Below, in pieces: positions 8,607 to 17,843 of a stretch of 64,000 nt of DNA; positions within the stretch are counted from its first letter, which is position 1; every line of letters begins with the position of its first letter. The notes beneath the pieces are model-generated. The model was not told the DNA's origin. It saw only the letters and a list, made by a program, of their open reading frames with translations, and searched no databases. This DNA is from Flavobacterium orientale (GTDB lineage Bacteria > Bacteroidota > Bacteroidia > Flavobacteriales > Flavobacteriaceae). Where the stretch lies: NCBI RefSeq assembly GCF_014638005.1, contig NZ_BMFG01000001.1, positions 326,421 through 390,420 of the forward strand. Reading direction: 5' to 3'. The translations under genes and the position numbers were made by a program.

Positions 8607-9568
8607 TATATAATGCCTTCTTTTAAAATGTCATGCAAGTGAATTACGCCTTTGTAGTGGTCGTTTTCTGCTACAATTAACTGTGTTATCGAAAAATCTT
8701 CCATTATATTTAAAGCATCCACCACACGGTCGGTTGGTTTGATGGTTTTGGGATTTTTAGTCATAATATCTCGAGCAGCAATACCTGTTATTGTTTCCGT
8801 TTTACTCAACATTCTTCGGATGTCACCATCGGTTATGATACCAATAATTTTATCATTTTCCACTACAGCCGCAACGCCCAAACGTTTTTCAGAGATTTCA
8901 AAAATAGTAGTTCTGATATCGCTTTCCGGACCCACTTGTGGTTTTTTGGAACTATCTAACATATCCCCTACGCGAAGTAATAGTTTTTTGCCTAACGCAC
9001 CTCCCGGATGGTATTTGGCAAAATCTTCGCTGGTGAAATTTCGCAGTTCCATCAAGCAAACTGCCAAACAATCTCCCATAACCAATTGAGCGGTTGTACT
9101 GTTTGTTGGTGCTAAATTATTAGGACAAGCTTCGCTTTCCACTGTGGTATCTAAAACAAAATGGGAGTTTTTAGCCAAATAGGAAGTTAAATTACCTGTC
9201 ATTGCAATTAAGGTATTGCCGAATTTTTGTAAAATCTGAACCAATACTTTAATTTCAGGACTATTACCACTTTTAGAAATACAAATAATAACATCACCCG
9301 GTTGTACCATTCCTAGATCCCCATGAATTGCTTCCGATGCATGAAGAAAACACGAAGGTGTTCCTGTAGAATTTAGCGTAGCAACCATTTTTTGAGCAAT
9401 GATGGCACTCTTTCCGATTCCTGTAACAATTAATCTTCCATTAGCTTGAAAAATGGTTTCCACTGATTTTGTAAAATCTTCAGTTAGTAAATCAGCCAAA
9501 TTAGCTACAGCATTACTTTCTGATAGTATGGTTTTTTTGGCCAGTGATAATAGAGCTTCTGTTGACAT
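8606..9568 (-). CDS. kdsD: KpsF/GutQ family sugar-phosphate isomerase (D-arabinose 5-phosphate isomerase)
   Basis: Converts ribulose 5-phosphate to arabinose 5-phosphate, the first committed step to KDO of LPS. An N-terminal SIS domain (about 35-170; GIGKSAIIAQKMVATLNSTG and CISKSGNSPEI) is followed by two CBS domains (about 205-320). HxGDLGM and the conserved cysteine in ESEACPNNLAPTNST match KdsD-type enzymes. A TTG lies one codon upstream of the ATG chosen here. First gene of the kdsD-tatC-AhpD-like-lptB group; divergent from recQ with an 87-bp shared upstream region. Confidence 0.92.
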   Translation of the reverse strand: MSTEALLSLAKKTILSESNAVANLADLLTEDFTKSVETIFQANGRLIVTGIGKSAIIAQKMVATLNSTGTPSCFLHASEAIHGDLGMVQPGDVIICISKSGNSPEIKVLVQILQKFGNTLIAMTGNLTSYLAKNSHFVLDTTVESEACPNNLAPTNSTTAQLVMGDCLAVCLMELRNFTSEDFAKYHPGGALGKKLLLRVGDMLDSSKKPQVGPESDIRTTIFEISEKRLGVAAVVENDKIIGIITDGDIRRMLSKTETITGIAARDIMTKNPKTIKPTDRVVDALNIMEDFSITQLIVAENDHYKGVIHLHDILKEGII

Positions 9569-9655
9569 CAAAACGTTTCTAGATTAAATTTGTATGAATA
9601 AAAGAAAGTTGTATATTTATGGTTGCAAATTTAATTAAAATACCCATATATAAGA

Positions 9656-11851
9656 ATGATTCCTAACGAAATTGATATTCACAAAGAATTAAAGAAATAT
9701 TTTGGTTTTGACCAATTCAAAGGTCTTCAAGAGCAAGTGATTACAAGTATTTTATCTAAAGATAATACTTTTGTAATTATGCCTACCGGTGGTGGAAAAT
9801 CCTTGTGTTATCAACTCCCTGCATTAGTTCAGAACGGTACTGCTATTGTGGTTTCGCCTTTAATTGCCTTGATGAAAAATCAGGTTGATGCCATTCGAAG
9901 TCTTTCTTCTGAGGAGGGAATTGCTCACGTTTTAAATTCCTCTCTTACAAAAACAGAAATCAATAAAGTAAAAAAAGACATCGTTTCCGGTATTACCAAA
10001 TTATTATATGTGGCACCGGAATCTCTAGCTAAAGAAGAATACGTTACTTTTTTTAAATCGGTTCCCGTTTCCTTTATAGCAATTGATGAAGCCCATTGTA
10101 TTTCAGAATGGGGTCATGATTTCAGACCGGAATACCGTAATCTTAAAAACATCATCAAGCATTTAGGTAATATTCCGGTGATTGGTTTAACCGCCACCGC
10201 TACGCCAAAAGTGCAAGAAGATATATTGAAGAATTTAGACATGTCGGATGCGGTTACTTATAAAGCATCGTTTAACCGTCCGAATTTATTTTATGAAGTA
10301 CGACCCAAAACCAAAAATATTGAGTCGGACATTATTCGTTTTATAAAACAACACAAAGGTAAATCGGGGATTATCTATTGTTTGAGTCGTAAAAAAGTGG
10401 AAGAAATTGCACAAGTATTACAAGTAAACGGAATTAGTGCCGTGGCTTACCACGCAGGACTGGATGCTAAAACCCGAGCAAAACATCAAGATATGTTTTT
10501 GATGGAAGATGTAGATGTAGTAGTAGCAACAATTGCATTTGGTATGGGAATTGACAAACCCGATGTTCGATTTGTCATTCATCATGACATCCCTAAGTCG
10601 TTAGAAAGTTACTATCAAGAAACCGGAAGAGCAGGTCGAGATGGAGGAGAAGGTCATTGTTTGGCTTACTACTCCTATAAAGATGTAGAAAAATTAGAAA
10701 AGTTCATGTCAGGAAAACCTGTTGCTGAACAAGAAATAGGCTTTGCCCTTTTACAAGAGGTTGTTGCTTATGCAGAGACCTCCATGTCGCGTAGAAAATT
10801 CTTATTGCATTATTTTGGAGAAGAATTCGACAATGAAACCGGCGACGGTGGTGATATGGATGATAATGTCAGAAATCCAAAAACCAAAGTTGAAGCCAAA
10901 GACAATGTGGTAAAAGTGTTGGAAGTGGTTCGTGCTACCAAACATTTATATAAGTCCAAAGAAATTGTTTTTACTTTAATGGGTAAAATAAATGCAGTTA
11001 TCAAAGCACACAAAACAGATAGTTTGTCGTTGTTTGGCTGTGGAAAAGACCACGATGAACGCTATTGGATGGCTTTAATCAGACAAGTGTTGGTTGATGG
11101 ATTGCTCACCAAAGATATTGAAACCTATGGTATTTTGAAGTTGTCTGAAAAAGGAGCAAATTATATTAAAAATCCCACCTCTTTCTTCATGACCGAAGAC
11201 CATGAATACAGTGAAGAAGAAGATGAAGCTATCGTTACAGCAGCCAAGTTTACAGGAACTGCCGATGAAGCTTTGATGGCCATACTAAAAGATTTACGTA
11301 AAAAAGAAGCCAAGAAATTAGGTGTTCCCCCTTTTGTGGTTTTTCAAGACCCTTCACTAGAAGATATGGCTTTAAAATATCCGATATCTATTGAAGAATT
11401 GAGTAATGTTCATGGTGTTGGTGAAGGAAAAGCAAAAAAATACGGCAAGCCGTTTGTGGATATCATTGCTCGTTATGTTGAAGAAAACGAAATTATCCGT
11501 CCTGATGATTTGGTGGTGAAATCAACCGGAGCCAATTCTGCCAACAAATTATACATCATTCAAAACATCGACAGAAAATTGTCTTTAGATGATATCGCAA
11601 AAGCGAAAGGTTTTACGATGGATATTTTGCTGAAAGAAATGGAGCAAATTGTTTATTCCGGGACCAAATTAAATATCAAATATTGGATTGATGATATTTT
11701 GGATGAAGACCAACAAGAAGAAATTTACGATTATTTCATGGATTCTCAAACCGATAAAATTGAAGAGGCCCTAAAAGAATTTGATGGCGATTATGATATT
11801 GAAGAATTGCGTTTGATGCGTATTAAGTTTATTAGTGAAGTAGCGAATTAG
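9656..11851 (+). CDS. recQ: ATP-dependent DNA helicase RecQ
   Basis: 3'-5' superfamily 2 helicase for recombination and fork repair. Motif I MPTGGGKSLCYQ (about 43-54), DEAH box AIDEAHCISEWGHDFRPEY (about 141), TATATP, and motif VI QETGRAGRDG (about 322-331) are intact. A winged-helix RQC region and an HRDC domain (about 545-610, including SIEELSNVHGVGEGKAKKYG) follow, then about 110 extra residues. The zinc-binding region (about 372-400) keeps SRRKFLLHYFGEEF, but all four cysteines that bind zinc in E. coli RecQ are absent. ATG start; the close spacing to kdsD suggests divergent promoters in a short shared region. Confidence 0.95.
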   Translation: MIPNEIDIHKELKKYFGFDQFKGLQEQVITSILSKDNTFVIMPTGGGKSLCYQLPALVQNGTAIVVSPLIALMKNQVDAIRSLSSEEGIAHVLNSSLTKTEINKVKKDIVSGITKLLYVAPESLAKEEYVTFFKSVPVSFIAIDEAHCISEWGHDFRPEYRNLKNIIKHLGNIPVIGLTATATPKVQEDILKNLDMSDAVTYKASFNRPNLFYEVRPKTKNIESDIIRFIKQHKGKSGIIYCLSRKKVEEIAQVLQVNGISAVAYHAGLDAKTRAKHQDMFLMEDVDVVVATIAFGMGIDKPDVRFVIHHDIPKSLESYYQETGRAGRDGGEGHCLAYYSYKDVEKLEKFMSGKPVAEQEIGFALLQEVVAYAETSMSRRKFLLHYFGEEFDNETGDGGDMDDNVRNPKTKVEAKDNVVKVLEVVRATKHLYKSKEIVFTLMGKINAVIKAHKTDSLSLFGCGKDHDERYWMALIRQVLVDGLLTKDIETYGILKLSEKGANYIKNPTSFFMTEDHEYSEEEDEAIVTAAKFTGTADEALMAILKDLRKKEAKKLGVPPFVVFQDPSLEDMALKYPISIEELSNVHGVGEGKAKKYGKPFVDIIARYVEENEIIRPDDLVVKSTGANSANKLYIIQNIDRKLSLDDIAKAKGFTMDILLKEMEQIVYSGTKLNIKYWIDDILDEDQQEEIYDYFMDSQTDKIEEALKEFDGDYDIEELRLMRIKFISEVAN

Positions 11852-11894
11852 TTGTTAGTTTGAGGTATATTATTTAGTATTTCCATTTTATCAA

Positions 11895-13232
11895 ATGAAA
11901 ACAAACCTGTTAGGCTTTGTATTGATTTTTTTTGCTGTTTTTTTTACTCATGCACAACAAAGTCAAGATACAATTGTAATAGAGAATGTCAATGTTGTTC
12001 CAATGACATCAGAAATTGTTCTGTATAATCATCGGGTTTTAATTTCAGCCGGTAAAATTATTAAAATAGAACCCGCTTCTCATCCAATCAAAAATAAAAC
12101 TACCGTAACTATTGACGGTACGGGTAAATATCTAATCCCCGGTTTATCCGAAATGCATTACCATTATAGAAGTGATGATATCCAAAGCGATTTTAAGCTT
12201 TTAATTGCAAACGGAATTACGAACGTCAGGAATATGGCGGAATTTGAAAACCAAGATCATATTGCCATAAAAAGAAAAGTAAGTTCAGGAGAATTGTTGG
12301 GTCCCAATTATTTCACTACCGGCCCGTACCTTAGCAATGATGATTTACAGACTATTGATGATGTTGTTGCCATTGTTGAAAAACATAAAAAAAGAGGTTA
12401 TGATTTTTTAAAAATTGCAGCTAGTTTACCGCAGCCTATTTACTTAAAACTTTTGGAAGAATGTGAAGTTAATAAAATTCCAATAGTTGGGCATGCACAA
12501 AGAACCCTGCCTTTAGAATTTTCCCTTCGAATGAAATCTATTGAACATGTTGAAGAATTTTTATATTTATCAGATGGCACAAATGATACCTATTTTAAAC
12601 AAAGTGAATCAAATCTTCAATTATTAGCAAAACAACTACACGAGAGCGGTATTTATATTGGTACTACTTTGAGCGTGTTTGAGTTTATTACTGCTTGTTT
12701 AAATGATGAAAAATTTACCAATCTACAAAAGCATGACCATGTAAAATACCTTGCTAAAAATCAAAGAGAAGGCTTTTTGACGGAGAAGAATGATTATCGT
12801 AAACTAAAAAATCAAACATTTTCCGGCTTCAAAGCACCTGTCTTATTTGATGACTATTTTTTATGGATTCAAAAATTTTCGAAACTACTTTCTGATAATC
12901 ATGTCAACTTGTTGACCGGAAGTGATACGTATGGTATGGTGATAGTTGGCTTTTCGTTACACAGAGAATTCACTTTATTACAAAGAGCAGGAATGAGTCC
13001 TTATAAGATATTATTAGCCAGTACTGTAAATCCTTCCCGATATTTAAATCAATACGCATTTGAAGGAACTATTACAGAAGGAAAAAATGCTAATATGGTT
13101 TTACTAAATCGGAATCCATTAGACGACATAGAAAATACAAAATCCATTGAAATGGTGTTTTTAAAAGGTAAATGGTACGACAGAAAAGTATTAGATAAAA
13201 TGCTTGAAGAAGTTCAAGAATCTTTCAAATGA
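11895..13232 (+). CDS. Secreted amidohydrolase family protein
   Basis: Metal-dependent hydrolase of the amidohydrolase (imidazolonepropionase-like) superfamily. A signal peptide ends near FFTHA. The metal ligands are present: EMHYH (H-x-H), a later VGHAQR, IEHVEEF, and LLTGSDTYGM with the catalytic Asp. The C-terminal beta-sandwich strands GKNANMVLLNRNPLDDI close the typical fold. Export to the periplasm or cell surface is predicted. The substrate is unknown; relatives include prolidase-like and other cyclic amide hydrolases. It lies 43 bp after recQ but no functional link is evident. Confidence 0.85.
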   Translation: MKTNLLGFVLIFFAVFFTHAQQSQDTIVIENVNVVPMTSEIVLYNHRVLISAGKIIKIEPASHPIKNKTTVTIDGTGKYLIPGLSEMHYHYRSDDIQSDFKLLIANGITNVRNMAEFENQDHIAIKRKVSSGELLGPNYFTTGPYLSNDDLQTIDDVVAIVEKHKKRGYDFLKIAASLPQPIYLKLLEECEVNKIPIVGHAQRTLPLEFSLRMKSIEHVEEFLYLSDGTNDTYFKQSESNLQLLAKQLHESGIYIGTTLSVFEFITACLNDEKFTNLQKHDHVKYLAKNQREGFLTEKNDYRKLKNQTFSGFKAPVLFDDYFLWIQKFSKLLSDNHVNLLTGSDTYGMVIVGFSLHREFTLLQRAGMSPYKILLASTVNPSRYLNQYAFEGTITEGKNANMVLLNRNPLDDIENTKSIEMVFLKGKWYDRKVLDKMLEEVQESFK

Positions 13233-13410
13233 AAGCTTTAAGAAGAAAGATGAAATTCTAACTTTTACCACTGTCCTTCTTTGTATTGTTCTATTTAAGG
13301 TAACTCAAGTCCGATTTTTTCAGTTTTAATTTCCTAACTTTTTTTATTTAGCATTTGCTATCTCAAAAAAATACTGTTAATTTGTGTTAAAACCTTTAAT
13401 AAACTAGAAT

Positions 13411-14178
13411 ATGTCAGAAAATCAAAACGTATGGAAACCAACAGAAGAAGCAAAAGGTAAAGCAGTACAATTACGTTTGTTTGCCGGTCTAATGTGGCTT
13501 GTTGCTATAGGATTACAAACTTACACAATATTTTTTGAACTTAAAAAAGACCCTATAACCATGTGGTTAATTATCGTTTTAATGACGATAGTATTACTCT
13601 TATCTCTGGTAGGTTCTTATTTGTGGAAAAAATCAAATAGATTGGATCCTGCCTCAGAAAAAGAAAAAGTAAAGTTCTTTATTCAAAATCAATTGGGGGC
13701 AATTCTGGGTGTTTTAGCCTTTTTACCACTTGTGATTTTAGTCTTCACCAATAAAAACTTAGATGGGAAACAAAAAGGTATTCTTGGTGGAATAGCAGCT
13801 TTATATATGGTAATTGCCGGAATTGGTGGAGCTGATTTTAATCCGCCTTCAGTAGAAAAATATACAGAAGAAACCGGAATGGTAGAAGCTTTAACCGGCA
13901 CAAATAATGTGTATTGGACCAAGTCTGGTGGGCGATATCACATCTATGATGATTGTGGTTATATCAAAAACAGTACAGAAAAAATGAATGGTACCGTTGC
14001 ACAATCTTATGAAACTAAAGGGATTGATCAATTGTGTCAACGATGTAAAAATCAAAAAATGAAAGAACAAAATCTTTCTGAAGAATCATTGTTAGACAAA
14101 GTGAAACAATTGAATCCTTCTGAAGAGTCAAATGACGCACCAGCGGAAGAAACGGCATCAGAAAAAGAAGCTGCTTAA
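13411..14178 (+). CDS. Unrecognised four-helix membrane protein with C-terminal cysteine motif
   Basis: I do not recognise a named family. Four hydrophobic segments are visible (about residues 25-43, 52-70, 95-112 and 122-138). The soluble part (about 165-215) has Y-H-I-Y-D-D-C-G-Y followed 34 residues later by L-C-Q-R-C, a spacing suggestive of a small metal-binding site like that in excalibur- or Ada-type zinc motifs. The C-terminal tail is very acidic (SEESNDAPAEETASEKEAA). The 178-bp upstream spacer shows no good promoter match. A hairpin with a T-run follows the stop. Function unknown. Confidence 0.7.
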   Translation: MSENQNVWKPTEEAKGKAVQLRLFAGLMWLVAIGLQTYTIFFELKKDPITMWLIIVLMTIVLLLSLVGSYLWKKSNRLDPASEKEKVKFFIQNQLGAILGVLAFLPLVILVFTNKNLDGKQKGILGGIAALYMVIAGIGGADFNPPSVEKYTEETGMVEALTGTNNVYWTKSGGRYHIYDDCGYIKNSTEKMNGTVAQSYETKGIDQLCQRCKNQKMKEQNLSEESLLDKVKQLNPSEESNDAPAEETASEKEAA

Positions 14179-14205
14179 CTTTTTGAAAGTTATAAAATGA
14201 AAAAG

Positions 14206-14243
14206 CTGACTAAAAGACTTAAAACTTATAGTCAGTTTTTTTT
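14206..14243 (+). terminator. Rho-independent terminator
   Basis: CTGACTA pairs with TAGTCAG across a 16-base loop and is followed by eight T residues. It closes the transcript of the preceding membrane protein gene; the minus-strand gene that converges on it ends shortly downstream. Confidence 0.75.
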
Positions 14244-14277
14244 ATAGTTATAAAGTATTTTGATTTAAAAATAAGTT

Positions 14278-14517
14278 TTAATTTTCATATAGTTCCCCTC
14301 GATGCGGTTTCAATGCATCGCGAACGGCAATCATGTTTTCTTCGAAAACTACCATAAAAGCAATAGCATGCATTTCATTGTACGTTTCAAAACCTGTAAT
14401 GTGTAAAGGTAATTTTTCGGCAACTATGAATTCTTTTAAATGAATTTCATGATGTGCTGCTGTTTTTTCAGAGGTAGGCCCTCTAAAATCCCAAATTAGT
14501 TTTATCTTTCTAGACAT
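14278..14517 (-). CDS. Small conserved hypothetical protein (79 aa)
   Basis: An acid- and histidine-rich alpha/beta protein without signal peptide or membrane segment. The pattern KIKLIWDFRG...HHEIHLKEF...AIAFMVVFEENMIAVRDALKP suggests a ferredoxin-like beta-alpha-beta fold as in YciI/EthD-like proteins, but I cannot assign a family. It is divergent from the DUF2891 gene with 29 bp between starts, so both promoters must overlap the neighbouring 5' ends. Confidence 0.65.
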   Translation of the reverse strand: MSRKIKLIWDFRGPTSEKTAAHHEIHLKEFIVAEKLPLHITGFETYNEMHAIAFMVVFEENMIAVRDALKPHRGELYEN

Positions 14518-14546
14518 TTTTTTATTGCAAAAATAAATTCATTTTT

Positions 14547-15599
14547 ATGAAAAACTTCCTAATAGGCTTACTTTTATTTTCAAACGGAATAATTGCTCAG
14601 AAACTGTCGTTGGAGCAAGCAAATCATTTGGCAACGCTTCCGCTAAAATGTTTGCAACAAGAATATCCTAACAAATTGGGGCAATTGCTTTTAGATGCCA
14701 CCGAAATTCATTCACCAAAAAAACTACATCCTGCTTTTTACGGTTGTTTCGATTGGCATTCGTCTGTTCATGGTCATTGGAGTTTGGTGTATTTATTGAA
14801 TAATTTTCCGGATTTAAATAATAAAGAAGAAATAATTCAAAAATTACAAACCAATCTTTCCAAAGAAAATATTCAAGTTGAAATTGATTATTTTTCTAAA
14901 AACCACGAAAAATCATTTGAGCGTACCTATGGTTGGAATTGGTTATTAAAACTCCAATTGGAATTAGAAATCAGTGCAGCACCGTTTGCTGAAGAATTGG
15001 CTCAGAATCTCAAACCACTGACGGATTTATTAGTTACACGTTATCATGAGTTTTTGCCTAAATTACTTTATCCCGTTCGAGCCGGAACACATAATAATAC
15101 TGCATTCGGACTCACGTTTGCCTGGGATTATGCACTATATTCAAACAACAAAGAGTTTCAGAATTTGATAATTGAAAATGCCAAACGATTATTTTTATCT
15201 GACGAAAATTGTCCAATAAATTGGGAACCCAGCGGCACCGATTTCCTCTCGCCATGCCTAGAAGAAATTGGAATAATGAGTAGAGTTTTACCGGAGAAGG
15301 AATTTTTAATTTGGTTGAAAAAGTTTAATAAATCAATCTTCAAGAAAGATTTTAATTGGGAAGTAGCACGCGTTTCCGACCGAACAGATGGTCATTTAGT
15401 GCATTTAGATGGTTTAAATTTTAGTCGTGCTTGGAATTTTTATCATTTGATAAACTTATATCCAAAACAATTTTCTCACTTAAAACCGTTGGCAGATAAG
15501 CACCTTAATTTCTCACTTCCTTCTGTTGTTGATGGAAATTATGAAGGCGAACATTGGTTGGCTTCGTTTGCATTGAGGGCTTTTGAGGAAATAAAATAG
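14547..15599 (+). CDS. DUF2891 family secreted protein
   Basis: A short signal peptide (ends near GIIAQ) precedes a helical domain matching DUF2891, with PAFYGCFDWHSSVHGHW (about residues 58-74), RAGTHNNTAFGL and EPSGTDFLSPCLEE as the most conserved blocks. The pattern of conserved His, Asp, Trp and Glu in an alpha-helical protein resembles an (alpha/alpha)n toroid, suggesting glycan-related catalysis. That is inference; no function is established for the family. 350 aa is the usual length. Confidence 0.85.
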   Translation: MKNFLIGLLLFSNGIIAQKLSLEQANHLATLPLKCLQQEYPNKLGQLLLDATEIHSPKKLHPAFYGCFDWHSSVHGHWSLVYLLNNFPDLNNKEEIIQKLQTNLSKENIQVEIDYFSKNHEKSFERTYGWNWLLKLQLELEISAAPFAEELAQNLKPLTDLLVTRYHEFLPKLLYPVRAGTHNNTAFGLTFAWDYALYSNNKEFQNLIIENAKRLFLSDENCPINWEPSGTDFLSPCLEEIGIMSRVLPEKEFLIWLKKFNKSIFKKDFNWEVARVSDRTDGHLVHLDGLNFSRAWNFYHLINLYPKQFSHLKPLADKHLNFSLPSVVDGNYEGEHWLASFALRAFEEIK

Positions 15600-15611
15600 A
15601 TTTCTTTTATT

Positions 15612-15619
15612 TACTTTTG
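15612..15619 (+). promoter_or_regulatory. Bacteroidetes -7 box (TACTTTTG)
   Basis: Exact match to TAnnTTTG located 17 bp upstream of the ATG of the FAD oxidoreductase gene. The nearest TTG lies 26 bp further upstream, longer than the usual 19-21, so the -33 element is uncertain. Confidence 0.5.
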
Positions 15620-15635
15620 CCAAAAAAAGAATAGT

Positions 15636-17198
15636 ATGCCGAAAGAACTTCTTATTCAAGTTGCACCCGAAGTTGCCGCCAATGATTTTTTATTAAAAGA
15701 TCACGTGGCAAAAATGATTCGGACTTCGGTTTCAGAAGTTCAACATATTTCCATTCTTAAGCGTTCGATTGATGCTCGTCAAAAAGCCATCAAGATCAAT
15801 TTAAAGTTGCTGATTTTCTTTCAGGGAGAACCTTTTTCTGAACAGAAAATCGAATTACCTAACTATCCCAATGTTGCCAATCAACAAGAAATAATCGTTA
15901 TTGGTGCCGGTCCTGCCGGACTTTTTGCAGCACTTCAACTCATTGAATTAGGTTTGAAACCCATCGTAATCGAACGCGGAAAAGATGTTCGTGGTCGTCG
16001 TCGTGATTTGAAAGCCATCAATGTTGACCACATCGTTAACGAAGATTCCAATTATTGTTTTGGTGAAGGTGGAGCAGGAACGTATTCTGATGGAAAATTA
16101 TACACGCGTTCTAAAAAACGCGGTGATGTAGATAGAATTTTACAATTATTAGTCGGTTTTGGAGCTTCTTCCGATATTTTAGTGGAAGCTCATCCGCACA
16201 TTGGAACCAATAAATTACCACAAATTATTCAAGATATTCGAGAAAAAATCATCGCATGTGGCGGTCAAGTTTTGTTTGAAACCCGTGTCACCGATTTTAT
16301 TGTCAAAAACAATGAAATGCAAGGCATTGTTACCCAAAAAGGTGAAACAATTTCAGCTAACAAAGTTATTTTAGCCACCGGACATTCGGCTCGTGATATT
16401 TTTGAATTATTAGATAGAAAAAACATTCTCATCGAAGCCAAACCGTTTGCGTTAGGCGTTCGTGCGGAACATCCTCAAGAATTGATAGACAGTATTCAAT
16501 ACAGTTGTGATTTTCGAGGCGATTATTTGCCACCGGCTCCGTATTCCATCGTAAAGCAAGTGAATGGTCGCGGCATGTATTCATTTTGTATGTGTCCCGG
16601 CGGCGTGATTGCTCCGTGTGCAACAAGTCCCGGTGAAGTGGTCACGAATGGTTGGTCGCCATCCAAAAGAGATCAACCTACTGCCAATTCCGGAATTGTG
16701 GTGGAATTAAAATTAGAAGATTTCAAACCCTTTGCCAAATTCGGACCTCTAGCCGGAATGGAATTTCAAAAAGCTATCGAACAAAAAGCGTGGCATTTGG
16801 CGGGACAGACTCAAAAAGTTCCTGCTCAACGCATGATTGATTTTACACAAAATAAAATTTCTTCATCAATTCCCAAAACATCTTATGTTCCCGGAACAAC
16901 TTCAGTGGAAATGGGACAAGTTTTTCCCGGTTTCTTAACTCAAATTATGCGAGAAGGATTCTTGCAATTTGGTAAGTCGATGAAAGGTTATTTAACCAAC
17001 GAAGCCATTTTGCACGCACCGGAAAGTCGCACATCATCACCGGTTCGAATTCCAAGAGATACTCAAACCTTAGAACATCCTCAAATTAAAGGTTTGTATC
17101 CGTGTGGAGAAGGAGCGGGGTTTGCCGGCGGAATTGTTTCTGCAGCGATTGATGGCGAGAAATGTGCGTTGAAAATTAAAGAGCGTTTAACGCAGTAA
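15636..17198 (+). CDS. FAD-dependent oxidoreductase (COG2509-like)
   Basis: Flavoprotein of the uncharacterised FAD-dependent dehydrogenase group. The first about 80 residues form a small alpha/beta domain, followed by the dinucleotide fold VIGAGPAGLFAAL (about 88-100) and acidic helix end IVIERG. The family block NYCFGEGGAGTYSDGKLYTR follows. A second glycine-rich stretch CGEGAGFAGGIVSAAIDG near the C-terminus closes the FAD site. Cys residues in MCPGGVIAPCATSPGEVV are conserved in this group. Cytoplasmic; the electron donor and substrate are unknown. 520 aa is normal for the family. Confidence 0.88.
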   Translation: MPKELLIQVAPEVAANDFLLKDHVAKMIRTSVSEVQHISILKRSIDARQKAIKINLKLLIFFQGEPFSEQKIELPNYPNVANQQEIIVIGAGPAGLFAALQLIELGLKPIVIERGKDVRGRRRDLKAINVDHIVNEDSNYCFGEGGAGTYSDGKLYTRSKKRGDVDRILQLLVGFGASSDILVEAHPHIGTNKLPQIIQDIREKIIACGGQVLFETRVTDFIVKNNEMQGIVTQKGETISANKVILATGHSARDIFELLDRKNILIEAKPFALGVRAEHPQELIDSIQYSCDFRGDYLPPAPYSIVKQVNGRGMYSFCMCPGGVIAPCATSPGEVVTNGWSPSKRDQPTANSGIVVELKLEDFKPFAKFGPLAGMEFQKAIEQKAWHLAGQTQKVPAQRMIDFTQNKISSSIPKTSYVPGTTSVEMGQVFPGFLTQIMREGFLQFGKSMKGYLTNEAILHAPESRTSSPVRIPRDTQTLEHPQIKGLYPCGEGAGFAGGIVSAAIDGEKCALKIKERLTQ

Positions 17199-17266
17199 AA
17201 TTCTCTTCAACACCCGTTAAACTTTTCACAAATCCATATAAATCCAAATAAAAAAGAACTTTTTCA

Positions 17267-17274
17267 TACCTTTG
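17267..17274 (+). promoter_or_regulatory. Bacteroidetes -7 box (TACCTTTG) upstream of idi
   Basis: Exact TAnnTTTG match 18 bp before the idi ATG. It contains the TTG that could be mistaken for an upstream start codon, supporting the downstream ATG as the real start. No clear TTG at -33. Confidence 0.6.
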
Positions 17275-17292
17275 AAGAGCTTAAAAAACGCT

Positions 17293-17820
17293 ATGACAGA
17301 AGAAAAAGTAATCTTAGTTAACGAAAATGACGAGCCTATTGGCTTGATGAATAAATTGGAAGCTCACGAAAAGGCTGTTTTGCATCGTGCCTTTTCTGTA
17401 TTTATTCTGAATGATAAAAACGAAGTGATGTTGCAACAACGAGCACATCAAAAATACCATTCACCTTTGTTATGGACAAATACGTGTTGTAGTCACCAAC
17501 GAGAAGGTGAAACAAATATTCAAGCCGGAATCCGAAGATTATATGAAGAAATGGGTTTTACGGCTGAATTGAAAGAATTGTTTCATTTTATTTACAAAGC
17601 TCCCTTTGACAATGGTTTAACTGAACACGAACTCGATCATGTGATGATTGGATATTATAATGATGAACCAAAAATTAATCCCGATGAGGTGGAAAGTTGG
17701 AAGTGGATGAGCATTGAAGCCATTAAAGACGATATCCAAATCCAATCTGAAAATTATACCGTTTGGTTTAAAATTATTTTTGACGAGTTTTACCATTACC
17801 TTGAAGAGCACAAACTTTAA
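17293..17820 (+). CDS. idi: Isopentenyl-diphosphate delta-isomerase, type 1
   Basis: Nudix-fold enzyme interconverting isopentenyl and dimethylallyl diphosphate for isoprenoid synthesis (quinones, carotenoids). Type 1 features are present: HRAFSVFI, the catalytic cysteine in WTNTCCSHQREGE, the glutamate-bearing RRLYEEMGF Nudix-like helix, and the second catalytic region EHELDHV. The protein begins MTEEKVILVNENDEPIG; an upstream in-frame TTG falls inside the promoter -7 box and is rejected. 175 aa is the expected length. The next gene starts 23 bp downstream, so idi, queD and the peroxiredoxin probably share a transcript. Confidence 0.95.
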   Translation: MTEEKVILVNENDEPIGLMNKLEAHEKAVLHRAFSVFILNDKNEVMLQQRAHQKYHSPLLWTNTCCSHQREGETNIQAGIRRLYEEMGFTAELKELFHFIYKAPFDNGLTEHELDHVMIGYYNDEPKINPDEVESWKWMSIEAIKDDIQIQSENYTVWFKIIFDEFYHYLEEHKL

Positions 17821-17843
17821 CCTATTACCCATAACCATTTACC

